From NCBI GenBank assembly GCA_900095095.1, contig FMBT01000338.1, positions 228,181 through 292,180 on the forward strand: DNA of 64,000 nucleotides, in the 5' to 3' direction. Origin of the DNA: Fragilariopsis cylindrus CCMP1102 (lineage: Eukaryota; Bacillariophyta; Bacillariophyceae; Bacillariales; Bacillariaceae). Positions 1 to 9,708 of the stretch are shown in pieces (the stretch's first letter is position 1; every line of letters starts with the position of its first letter). The notes under the pieces are model-generated. The model ran no database searches, was not told where the DNA came from, and saw nothing but the letters and a program-made list of their open reading frames with translations. Position numbers and translations under genes: made by a program.

Positions 1-213
1 TTGATCCAGACAAATTTGTTTGTTGAGGACCGTAGACAAATATTAAACTCCAATATTGAACGAAGTGATGGACAATCAAAACCGGATTTCTTCATGAATG
101 AACTATTTATAAAAACTAATATAGAAATTCTTGAGGCATTCAAAAATGATCAAGCATTACTTATCAAATTTAACCAAGTAGAGAAGAACAACAAAATTCT
201 ATCCAAACAGTAA
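1..213 (+). CDS. 3' end of an unidentified reading frame (partial)
   Basis: The frame is open from the left window edge to a TAA at 211-213, giving at least 70 residues. The product is polar and rich in Asn, Ile, Lys and Glu, and I recognise no domain in it. The start lies outside the window, so it may be the end of a real gene or a chance frame. From 214 to about 545 I see only AT-rich sequence and no gene. Confidence 0.25.
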   Translation: MIQTNLFVEDRRQILNSNIERSDGQSKPDFFMNELFIKTNIEILEAFKNDQALLIKFNQVEKNNKILSKQ

Positions 214-545
214 ATAATTAGTGCATACCTTATGCACTTGTACTACTACTGATGCTAATATTAATTTAAGGACTCGTTTTCCTGTAGATTTAGACTAGAT
301 AACATTATTTATCCAGTAATATATTAATTTTATATAATCATACGAATTGTTTATTAATTTTCTTATGCAGTGATGATCGCTGATGACTTTTGATGATTAT
401 TACAGAATGATACAATACGATTGGCAGCTTCAGTCAATGTCTGATCCAGGTAATACAAAGACATCTTCTTCTTTCAATAATAATTCAGTAAATTCAATTT
501 CATTATTGATTGAATCATCAAATTCGTCAACGATTAAACGACAAA

Positions 546-1817
546 TTATATGCATAGCACCCTTTGCGTCCAATACTTCTTTTTTTGTGTTCCACCACGA
601 ATTGCATCTGCTAATACTGATGCTTGATTTGATAATGTTGATTTCAATTCATTTTTCCTTTGTTGGATTTCAACGTTGTTGGGATCTACTAATGCAGGTA
701 CAGATGATTGTGTTAAATGCGATGCACCAAGAACGACTTGTGCTAAACGTTTTGCACCCGCTTCGACACTCCGTACTGATCCATATTCATTATCATAAAA
801 TACAGCCCAACCAACACGCCATTGAGGAACTAAATATTGCATACCAATGCCACTTGTTGTTATACATGGAACATTACAAGTGGTATTATTAGCCGATGAC
901 GATGAAGCAGAAGCAATAACATCAATAAATGGAATAAACTTGTTTTCACCAAATGTTAGATCACCATAAATTTCATATGCAACGACCGGTAAAGTTGATT
1001 AATCACATAATGTAACAACATGTAACAACATCTAATAGATGTTGATACGAAAATACAGCACCAGTTGGATTGGCTGGATTATTAGTAACAATAGATTTAA
1101 TTTTCCATCATATTGCTTGTACAAGCCACGGATACTATTGAAATCAATTTCCCAATTCTTATCGGGCTGTAAATTGTAATACTGAACAGATGCACCATTT
1201 GATTCAGTAATTACTTGGTATAATGGAAATCCCGGTTATGGTTATTATAAAAATGAATCCTCATCTAATAATGCTGATAAAGATATTTCGAGCGCACTAG
1301 AGCAACCACTTGCAATAACAACATTATCAGAAGATATGCCGTCTGCATCATTGGAAGTAGAATGTGCCTTAGCAATTGCTTCACGTGCTTCTAATTTACC
1401 ACATGCATTGACGTATCCTCTTGTTGTATCTACTACTAATGCGTCTTGTACTGCTTGGATTGCAATAGGACATGGCTTTAGTGCGCTATTAACAGTTGGA
1501 TCACCGAGTGCTAAAGAGATAATATCTTTACCATCACCACGTTCATCACCTGTTTGTATCTTTGATGCAATTGGATCAACAATAGCACAAATTGAATTGA
1601 CTGTCCGGTGTGATTTTTGTAATGCTTCGATTGGTGTTGATATATCCCATTTTGATAATGTTTCTGATAAGGATGACGACGATGATGACAATTCTTCGTC
1701 TAGCAATTCTCCTTCTAAGAATGCGTACAATTTAGGACTCATACCTAATATCGACGACCGTTTTGTTACGGGAATAGTAGATGATCGACGGCGTTGTTGG
1801 ATGTCGGCTTTGACCAA
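546..1817 (-). pseudogene. tyrosine aminotransferase-like pseudogene (class I PLP aminotransferase)
   Basis: Translated in pieces, the minus strand follows the tyrosine/alanine aminotransferase family over most of its length. The N-terminal piece (1817 down to 1245) has IISLALGDPTV and NVVIASGCSSALEISLSALL. Next come GFPLYQVITESNGASV (about 1225), NPANPTGAVFSYQHLLDVVT (about 1080-1021), AYEIYGD (about 985) and YLVPQWRVGW (about 842-800). The frame breaks near 1245, in an A-run near 1100 and at a 10-bp tandem duplication (1011-1030), and there is an in-frame TAA near 1002. The lysine that should form the Schiff base in the SG-x-x-K block is Met, and the PLP-nitrogen Asp of A-D-E-I-Y-G is Tyr. 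An active enzyme would transfer amino groups between aromatic amino acids and 2-oxoglutarate; this copy cannot. Plus-strand frames over the same bases are shadows. Confidence 0.85.
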
Positions 1818-1928
1818 AATAGGTTCGTTCCCATACCCAACTGCTGATATACGTCTATAACCTTGTTGGAATAACAGAGATGATCGTCGTTTAGATGATG
1901 GTGGTTGATGTTTGTAATGTCTTGAATC

Positions 1929-2700
1929 TCATAATCGACCGAACGTTTCTCTACCACCATGCGTCGAGTCAAAATTAGTATGATTACCAAAGACAGGTAT
2001 CGTGGTACCTTTGCCAGTTGTAGATTGAGTGCACCCATAGTCTTTGATCATATCATCCAAACCAGATGCCTGTATAATGAATGTGATATTAGTCGATGGT
2101 CGGTAGCAAATGCACATACAATATCAGCTTTAATTTTATGTCCACCGGATGGAATGTCAACGAGTAAGGTATTGCATGTTTCAAGATTCTTCCCTATTGC
2201 TTCTAAATCTTGTTGTGGCATACCCGTTTCGCCCAACAACTAAACAGTGCATGAAAGGTCGAGAAAGATAGTTTTTAGATCAACATCATTCTGAGCTCCC
2301 AAGATCGTTTCATCGAGCTCTTCAATATAAGCCGCAAACTCTCTCTCAAAGACCTCCTTATCTTTACAGAATTAGTCACCAAGCACGTGCGCTACCAATG
2401 TATTACCCTTTTCATTGAAACTGGGAGCTGTCGCGTATGACTTGAACACATCCAATTCTACAGCTGGCATGTCCATCGACATGACTTCTTCGACAATTTC
2501 TCCCTCCTGTTCGAGTTGATATGCAATTTCGTACGCAATTAAAGTCCCCAGAGAATTACCAGCAATTTTGTAAGGTCCGTGAGGTTGGTCCGTGAGGTTG
2601 GACTTTTACGATCGCTTCCTTATAACATTTACAAACTCCAGTGTACATAACATCTAGCCCATATAATGGCCTCGTTTCCATAAAGGGTAAAAACCCACCT
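1929..2700 (-). pseudogene. NRPS/PKS-type thioesterase relic
   Basis: Reading down from about 2690, the minus strand gives GFLPFMETRPLYGLD, then GPYKIAGNSLGTLIAYEIA, the signature of type I thioesterase domains that release peptide or polyketide chains; GNSLG is the G-x-S-x-G nucleophile motif. The same frame continues through EFAAYIEELDETILGAQNDV and LETCNTLLVDIPSGGHKIKA, but is cut by TAA at 2372-2374 and TAG at 2240-2242. A 13-bp tandem duplication (2574-2599) shifts the frame just before the GPY block, and another shift near 2090 is needed to reach the final part (IPVFGNHTNFDS), where the catalytic His segment would be expected. It ends about 110 bp before the aminotransferase relic on the same strand. 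The parent protein (synthetase C-terminus or free type II enzyme) cannot be told. Confidence 0.7.
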
Positions 2701-3055
2701 GCCCATTCAATCTCAGACCACTGCCATGTATAATACCCTGAATTTTTTTGATTTATTCAATCACACTTGCGCACGCACGACTCGACTCGAATGAATCAAT
2801 CCCTCAATCGACTTCTTCTTGGGCCGGATCTTTTTGTTTTTTCCTGTTACTGTACTGCCTGTTGTCAGTAACGTTACACTGACAAAAATCTCCACAATAA
2901 AAATAATCAGCATCATACAATTTGATAATTGATTGCTACAGTACGACGGCAGCAGAGTGGGCAACAACAACAACAACAACAGCAATAACTAACTAACTAT
3001 AGATTTCTTGGCGTTAGTGTTGGTGTGTTCTGACGAAGAAGGTTCGACGACGACG

Positions 3056-3185
3056 ATGATGACGACGACGATGACGACGACAATGATAATGTTTCGCACT
3101 ATATTGCCGTTCCTATTTCTGCTACTCTTTTTGGTGATCTTTTCATTCGTATCTAATTTTAGTCTTCTCCAAAATAATAATAATA

Positions 3186-3270
<85 letters not shown>

Positions 3271-4591
3271 ATCGTCCTCGTCGTCGCTAGTAGCGTCGTT
3301 GGCATTTACAACATCGGCGTTGACGAATAAGAATGTTACATCGACGACGCTAATAGCAATCAATACGACAACAGCAGCAGCAGCAACAACAGCAACAACA
3401 ACAGCAGCGACAAACAAAATAACGTATGTGTATTATACAAAAGCACGTAAGGATCGATCAGGATCATTCATATATGATATGATTGCTGCATTAGCTTATG
3501 TATATAACCTAAATAATAATGAGAACAGCAACAATGACAATGACAACGACGACAACGACAACAAAGTAGAATATGTATACGGTGGAGCATGCGGTGGCAG
3601 TGGTGGACCGAATACAAAATTATTATTTTCACAACATCGTAAACTTATTCATGCAATTGGTCTTGATGAGGTCTTTAAAATAACTAATCGATATCCACAG
3701 GGTATAGTAAAACAAAAGATATAAGAATAAGTAAAGAATCAAATACAAGAATCAAATACAATAACAAATACAAATACAATATCAAATAATATAATAATGT
3801 CGAAATTAAATTCCAAAAATTCGAATTATACTCAAACACAAATTACACAAGATTTTTTGATTTACTTACGGTCATTGGTAGTAATACGTAAAATAGAAAG
3901 CAAGGACTATGAGCAACAAGACAAAGACCAACAAGATCAAGGGGAGGTGGATGAGAACTATGATACTACTACAAATAATAATAATAAATATAAAGTTGTT
4001 GTTCATATCCGTCGTGGTGATGTAACACCATGTATGACAGGTCCACCAACAAGGTCAGATAAGATTAAGATAAGTCGATATACACCAAATCTATTATTTT
4101 TAAATGTATTACAACAAATAATCGATAATAAAACGTATGGAATGAATCTTCAACCAAATGAAGTAACCATATTTTCTACAAGTAGTACAATACAACAATA
4201 TGAAAATTTTACTATATTTGAAAAATTAGGTTATAATATAGAGATAAATGGTCCAATTGAAAATGTATGGAAACGTATATCATCTCCTGAAACAAAGATT
4301 GTGATATTATCTAAAAGTAGTTTTTCATATGTTCCTGCATTGTTAGCAAGTGGTGATAATGCTACTACTACTACTACTAATACTAAGATAATATATACAC
4401 CATTTTGGATGGAAGCACCAACAACGACAACGACAACAACGAATAGATCATCAGAATCATTTTGGGATGTAGTTGATCAACAAATATTGAATGATGCCGA
4501 GGTAAAAATGAAGGAATTAAGATCTAAATTTTGTGGTAGTGCCAAGAAAAATCAAATTTCATGGTCTAATGATGATGATAAAGTTTTATGA
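3056..4591 (+). CDS. membrane-anchored fucosyltransferase-like glycosyltransferase (interrupted frame)
   Basis: This is a type II membrane protein in two parts that share one frame. The first part, from the ATG at 3056 (a TTG lies upstream), has a hydrophobic anchor (FLFLLLFLVIFSF), a long Asn run encoded by AAT repeats, Thr-rich linker sequence and then YGGACGGSGGPNTKLLFSQH. The second part (ATG at 3797) has VVVHIRRGD, the nucleotide-sugar-binding HxRRGD motif of GT11/GT23/GT65-type fucosyltransferases, and SKSSFSYVPALL near the C-terminus. TAA codons at 3722 and 3728 separate the parts. A GT...AG segment of 48 nt (3702-3749) would remove both stops and keep the frame, but it is very short for an intron. 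The likely role is Golgi glycan fucosylation. Alternatives are a recent pseudogene, or two halves annotated as one. Confidence 0.6.
3172..3268 (+). repeat. AAT microsatellite inside the glycosyltransferase frame
   Basis: About 30 AAT units, interrupted by a few GAT units near the start, encode an Asn/Asp run just after the membrane anchor. The repeat keeps the frame open, as expected for a coding microsatellite in a stem region. Confidence 0.9.
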
Positions 4592-4845
4592 TGATGATAA
4601 TTATGCACCATAGTAGTATTATAAATCGATACGACTACAGTATGATAAATAAATGATATTAATACTAATACTAATATAGATCTTATTTTGATTTGATTGT
4701 TTGAAGCTTCAGACTGGACGAGGAGCGAGCGAGCGGCACACACAACCGAACAGCTTCTACTTCTTCTTCTTCTTGCAATAATACTATGCATCGTTAATCT
4801 TGTAGAATTAACTGCTACTGGTGTTAACTTTTGCCGTCGTTTCTA

Positions 4846-5715
4846 TTATTTTTGTTGTCGTTGTCGTTGTTGTGGATGTTGTTGTTGATGTTGTTGCTGT
4901 TGTTGTTGTTGTTGCTGCTGCGTTACCAGTAACTCGACCAGATTCTTCTGATAATTTTGTATATCTTGGAATGTCTTAAGAATCGTATCTGAGTTATATG
5001 GTGTAACAATATCTTCTACAAGTACTGGCGATAATACTGGTTGCACTACAAATAACTGATCGCCATCGTGCTGGTCCTGCTGGTTGTTATTAGAAAATGT
5101 ATTATCGAATGATGTTGGTAGGATGGTAATATCCTCATTATCCCTTAAGGTGTTTGTTTTTGATGTAGAATCCTTTTTATAGTGACTACGACGATGATGA
5201 ACTATTGCTTTATGTCGTAATTGAAGGATAGTAGCAATTAAACAACATAGAACTACAGTCAAAAGCGGCAGTGCAAAGTTTGCAATTGTAAGTCGACGTA
5301 AGTCGTCCTGTACACCATCAGCATCGTTATCATAAATTGACACTTGACAAACTTGTGGTGGCTGGGATGCATCTTGGTAGGACTCAAATACGATTCCTTT
5401 TCTTTCTGCCTCGTATATCCAATACGAAATACCCGCAACAATATCCTTACAGGCAGGAAACGCTACAGGTTTCTCTAATAATATTGTATTTGTATCCACT
5501 AAATTTCGAACACAAAATTTGTTCATCAAAGGGGTGCTAGCCAGTAAGTCACCCTTACCTCCAACTAATCCACCACAATTGCCTGCATCAAAATTCTCTA
5601 ACATCCCATCGTATACACTTCCTTTACTTGCTTCGTTGAAGACCCAATTTGCAGCCGGCCATGTTGTTATTAATTCACTTCGTAAAGCATTATGTCCACA
5701 TAATGAAACGAACAA
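4846..5715 (-). pseudogene. ionotropic glutamate receptor C-terminal piece (S2 and M4)
   Basis: An open frame of about 289 residues begins abruptly, with no ATG and no upstream receptor sequence. It reads CGHNALRSEL, then VFNEASKGSVYDGMLENF and DAGNCGGLVGG, the diatom-type S2 ligand-binding half, then GISYWIYEAERKG, and then a membrane helix FALPLLTVVLCCLIATI that fits M4. A cytoplasmic tail follows with a Gln run (about 4860-4920). The parts that should precede it (S1, M1, pore, M3) are absent here but present on the same strand at 13957-15542, ending where this piece begins. No frameshift is seen inside it. On its own it cannot form a channel. Confidence 0.7.
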
Positions 5716-5735
5716 ACAAACAAGATAAAGAACAG

Positions 5736-5800
5736 AATAGTCACACGCTAGTCAAATGTATAACAAATGAATAGTCACACGCTAGTCAAATGTATAAAAA
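5736..5800. repeat. direct repeat of about 30 bp
   Basis: The sequence GAATAGTCACACGCTAGTCA followed by AATGTATAA occurs twice, at about 5736 and 5769, just outside the truncated start of the receptor fragment. It may be a local duplication made at a rearrangement junction. From 5800 to 6250 I see no gene. Confidence 0.75.
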
Positions 5801-6248
5801 ATGTTTATCGGTTCGATTTGAAATTCTGTGCTATCTGTGGCGTAACTGTAGCGCTTAAATAATGCAAAGGCTGCAACTCAATCGCATTCTGCTGCAGGGA
5901 GCACCAAGTTCAGAGCTGGCCAACACATAAAGAAGAGTGTAGACGCATCAAAAAGGCTAACAAGAAGAATTCAAGATGATTATAACATGATACTTGCCAA
6001 TAAAATTAAACAATTAATTTTAATACTTTTATTTATAAATGAGAATATACGACTGACGACAACAGGTGGGAGACTCGCTATATGCTCTTTGTCATCAAAT
6101 TATTTCCATTTTGTGTTGTGGATTCATTTGGCAATCGTTACGTACACCTTTCATGTTGTTACTGTGCGTGATGGTATAGAGTATGTTTTTCTATGGGGTA
6201 CGCCCAAGATGCATGATGTTTTTTATCTATTCATCTATTTATATTTCT

Positions 6249-7294
6249 TCAATTCACTAATTCGATTCCGGGTCGTTCCAATTGTAACATTGTTATATTA
6301 TCTTGAGATAGATCACTTCGAAACCAACGCATACTAGAAGGAGCATTCCTTACAAATTTTATTAAGGCATTTTGTGTGATTTTCCCATCGCAATATCTAG
6401 CGTTCCGAATTGAAACACGTTCAAGAGATTTGCAACAATGACTGAATATGAAACTCCTTTCATGATTGACCAGATCGGAAAATTCATGCATATCGGTATT
6501 AGAGTAGACAGAGAACACCGAATTGTCCATGTACATTCCTCTTAGATTGTCGGAAAAGCTCATTCCAAAACCATGCAATGAGATATCCGTACTATTATTC
6601 GATGTAATTTTTTCCAAGAAATGGCAATTCTTTGAAAAGATTCCAAGTGGTATATCACGCATAGACAAATTTGATGAATCGAGTTCAAGTAAATTTGGAA
6701 CAATATATGATAGAGTGCATGTGAGTAAACCAAATTTCGGTATCTGCATTGGTATCAACGGGATAGAAATATCTAACATAGTAATTCCACTCATTCGAAT
6801 ATTTCTTTTAATGTGTTGTATAATATCTTCACTAATATTTCTACCATGAAATTTTTGCAAATCATTCACCCGCATGTGTCGATAGAATTGTAACTTGTTT
6901 TTTGTCTGAGTATTCAATGAATGGTGATATAATTGGTCAATAATGTTTCAATCGAACCACCACCACCACCACCACCACCACCACTACCACCACCTTCGTT
7001 CTGTAATGGACTGATTTCAAATGTAGGAATAATCCTCCATTCAATCCCTGGTCTGCCATAGCTACCATAACAAATCTGATAAACTTGTTTTGAAACCAGT
7101 ATCAAATTCCGAAGTTCATCTTGTGTTTCTCCTAAATAATTGAAGATGCGAAAGAGGAGAGGGATATGCAAATCTAGCAACGATAATACTCCCTTGTTGC
7201 TAGTATGTATCATTTTATTTGTTTCTTCTATGGCATCAAATATTGGCGTATCGTCTCGTGTAATAGCATTGTTATTACTATTTTCTCGTCGCAT
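6249..7294 (-). pseudogene. F-box/leucine-rich-repeat-like gene with one frameshift
   Basis: The first part starts at an ATG at 7294 (the frame is open a little further up). It contains SLLDLHIPLLFRIFNYLG, then DELRNLILVSKQVY, an F-box-like helix pair of the kind that binds Skp1 in SCF ubiquitin ligases. A Gly run encoded by GGT repeats follows at 6950-6990. The second part (6917 down to 6249) is 222 residues with leucine-rich stretches such as LLELDSSNLSMRDIP and SLERVSIRNARYCDG, a substrate-binding LRR pattern. The two frames overlap by 4 bp near 6914-6917. One missing base near 6925-6935 would join them as TNLYHHSLNTQTKNK, so it is one gene with a 1-nt deletion, through decay or assembly error. 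It lies inside the segment between the two receptor pieces. Confidence 0.55.
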
Positions 7295-7519
7295 TTTCTT
7301 TTTTGGTCGCAACAATGCCACTGTTTCCAACGACAATGTATATTATTATTGTGAAAGCGACATGTGCAGATGTTGTGTCGATTCGATTCAATAATCTGAC
7401 AAATATCGGCGCACGAGCTGCGCCAGGATTTACTTTTGGTAAAAAGCTCGTGCGCCAGGTTCACATTTCCGGAACCCCTTTTTTCGAAATTTTTCGAATA
7501 ACTTTAAAAAGAAACATCC

Positions 7520-7870
7520 CTAAGTAAAAATTGAATTTCTTGACTGACGCACTCTATTCTTGACTCTCACATTTTTTTTTAAATCTTGTGAAGTAAAAAA
7601 AAAATGTACGGTATGTGAAATTAATTGTACGCTGTTCACACTTCTCCTACTAATCGATCCATTACGTAGCCATACGACGACGACGACAACGACGACAACG
7701 ACGACAACAAAGTCAACGACGACATCCTTCATTATATACGCATCCATACTGTTACTGCAACCTTTATTATAACATAACTTGCCAGCGGGACTGTTAACGA
7801 CTAGTTTAATAAGCTGTTGGGAGTTTATATGTTATTTTAATGGCAGTTTACACATCTGGTTCTTGTAACA
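7520..7870. other. low-complexity intergenic stretch
   Basis: This holds A/T homopolymers and a (CGA/CAA)n tract near 7677-7720. The open frames here come from the repeats. I see no gene. It precedes the ATG at 7871 and presumably holds that gene's promoter and leader, but I recognise no specific element. Confidence 0.5.
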
Positions 7871-9157
7871 ATGGGGTTTACCGAAGTTACTTTACGTAAG
7901 TTGGAGTTGGATGAGATTGTTCCGCCTTTGTTGTATTGTGGAAAGATAATCACCCAAGTGGAAAGTTTGAAGTATCTAAGAGGGAAGCAAGGAGGGAGGG
8001 AACAAGTTGACAATCTTGTATATGATTGTTCACAGATGCCAAATAGTACAACACGTGATACCAATGGTTGGCACGTTCACTGGTTCAATGCTAATCAGCA
8101 TCGTGGTACGAAGATAATTCTACACAATGAGAAAGACGAGAAAAAGGACGCAATCTATGTCCATAATACAAAGAATAATAATCCAAGCAAACACATACAG
8201 GATTTGGTATCTCATTGTATAATCAACCACACTCCTGTCCGCAAGAAGATGCATGAGAAGGGAACCATGGCTACATGTGGTTTACGACGTGAAATCAAAT
8301 GTTCTGGGTTAACTTGTTACTGTCCTGGAAAACATAGTACCGAAAAAACAAAGAAAGCAACTAATAGTCTTATTAATTTTGCAGCTACTGATTTTTTTCG
8401 ACTCCTGAATAACACACCAATGAGAACAATATACCAAAATGACATTGATCAATTAAAACGTGATGATTTAGTATGGCGTGTCAATGATTATCGCCAGAAT
8501 AAGCACAAAGCTGAACCAAGAATTAAATTGGCACTACATCCTACTAGTGCAATTTCGATGAATTTGACCAATGCAATGCATGTAGACAAGGATGATGCTA
8601 TTCGGTCTACTGCAATTTTTTACTCAAGTCCGTCTAATCCAGGTACAACATTCTTGTTGTTTCCGTTCTACAGGTTAGCAATCGAATGTACATTCACTAC
8701 CATCTTAAATTGGGATGGGAAAAAACAATTTCATTGTTCGTGTACTATGCCTACTGGTAGCAATGTATTCTCCTTCTTTAATGGTGCATGGGAAAGTGTC
8801 AGAAAGCAAAAGGACATTTTAAGAATGTTTGAATTAAAAAGACCCAAACGCAGTATGCTTCCGAAGACGAAGATTTATTTCCGTATCAAACACAATGATT
8901 GTGCAAGTTATTCATTGCAACGACAAGATTATGATTTATATGGTAATAAATATTCTCTCTTGCTTGCTGAAATCGTTGGCATCTGCAACAAGGATACTGA
9001 ACACAAGAAATACCTTATTAAATTTGTGAATAGTAAATTATATGATGGTGTATTGACAAAATCTGTATGCATAAAGGATTGTGTTAGTGTCGATATTGTT
9101 GAAGAAATGTTATATAAATTAAAAAACAAACGTAACAATGAATATAATAATATATGA
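7871..9157 (+). CDS. unknown 428-residue protein with a TET/JBP-like 2OG-Fe(II) oxygenase pattern
   Basis: A single uninterrupted frame runs from an ATG. Residues 136-155 have the pattern C-x7-C-x4-C-x-C-x3-H, a possible zinc site. Residues 234-300 read NAMHVDKDD, then FLLFPFYRLAIEC, then ILNWDGKKQFHCS. This matches the H-x-D (H237, D239), the Gly/Phe-Pro strand and the distal His (H288) order of the TET/JBP-like dioxygenases, including those linked to Kyakuja-Dileera-Zisupton transposons. Such enzymes oxidise 5-methylcytosine or thymine in DNA. I do not see the usual Arg that holds 2-oxoglutarate soon after the distal His, so activity is uncertain. The gene points towards the oxygenase/DUF6824 gene at 9709-12746. 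The family assignment is pattern-based inference. The frame's integrity among many broken neighbours argues for selection or recent arrival. Confidence 0.6.
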   Translation: MGFTEVTLRKLELDEIVPPLLYCGKIITQVESLKYLRGKQGGREQVDNLVYDCSQMPNSTTRDTNGWHVHWFNANQHRGTKIILHNEKDEKKDAIYVHNTKNNNPSKHIQDLVSHCIINHTPVRKKMHEKGTMATCGLRREIKCSGLTCYCPGKHSTEKTKKATNSLINFAATDFFRLLNNTPMRTIYQNDIDQLKRDDLVWRVNDYRQNKHKAEPRIKLALHPTSAISMNLTNAMHVDKDDAIRSTAIFYSSPSNPGTTFLLFPFYRLAIECTFTTILNWDGKKQFHCSCTMPTGSNVFSFFNGAWESVRKQKDILRMFELKRPKRSMLPKTKIYFRIKHNDCASYSLQRQDYDLYGNKYSLLLAEIVGICNKDTEHKKYLIKFVNSKLYDGVLTKSVCIKDCVSVDIVEEMLYKLKNKRNNEYNNI

Positions 9158-9708
9158 ATAATTAACTAAATATTTTTCTATAAGCATTACATACAACTTA
9201 ATAATGTAGACTGTGCGGACGCTTTGTTTATATAAACGAAAAAGATGATAGAACATAACAACAATATGCTACAATTAACATATAAGAAGATAACTGATTT
9301 ACAATATGGAGATGATGTTGAATATAAATAGTTTTTATTTATTATACTTTAATATTATTATTACAATCATATGTATTGTATTATTAATTACTACTATTAT
9401 TAATACGTTTTTCAATTCAATTCATATCGTATTGTATATTATTATTATTATTATTATTACGATTAGTACTAGTACTAGTCCTACTACCAGTAGTACTATT
9501 GTTACTATTATTACTAGTACTCATAACTACTAGTAGTACTACTAGTACTACCAATACAATTACGAATTGACAGTAAAATGGCTGTTTTGTATAATCGATC
9601 AAGTATATCGACGAAATTTCACCAATCGCTAGCATACCTGCCAGTTTCTCATTACCACCCACCACTTCATGGAACGCTTTATCTATAGCTGCCTGACCAG
9701 ATGGTAAC

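Noticed and set aside
383-892. 169-codon plus-strand frame
   Set aside because: It is the antisense shadow of the aminotransferase relic, has no domain and lacks a sensible composition.
2989-3417. Leu-run frame on the minus strand
   Set aside because: It is the antisense reading of the AAT repeat in the glycosyltransferase gene.
9306-9665. Ile/Thr-rich frames on both strands near 9.3-9.6 kb
   Set aside because: They come from ATT/ACTAGT microsatellite sequence; only the part at 9660-9710 resembles protein, as a possible extension of the oxygenase gene.
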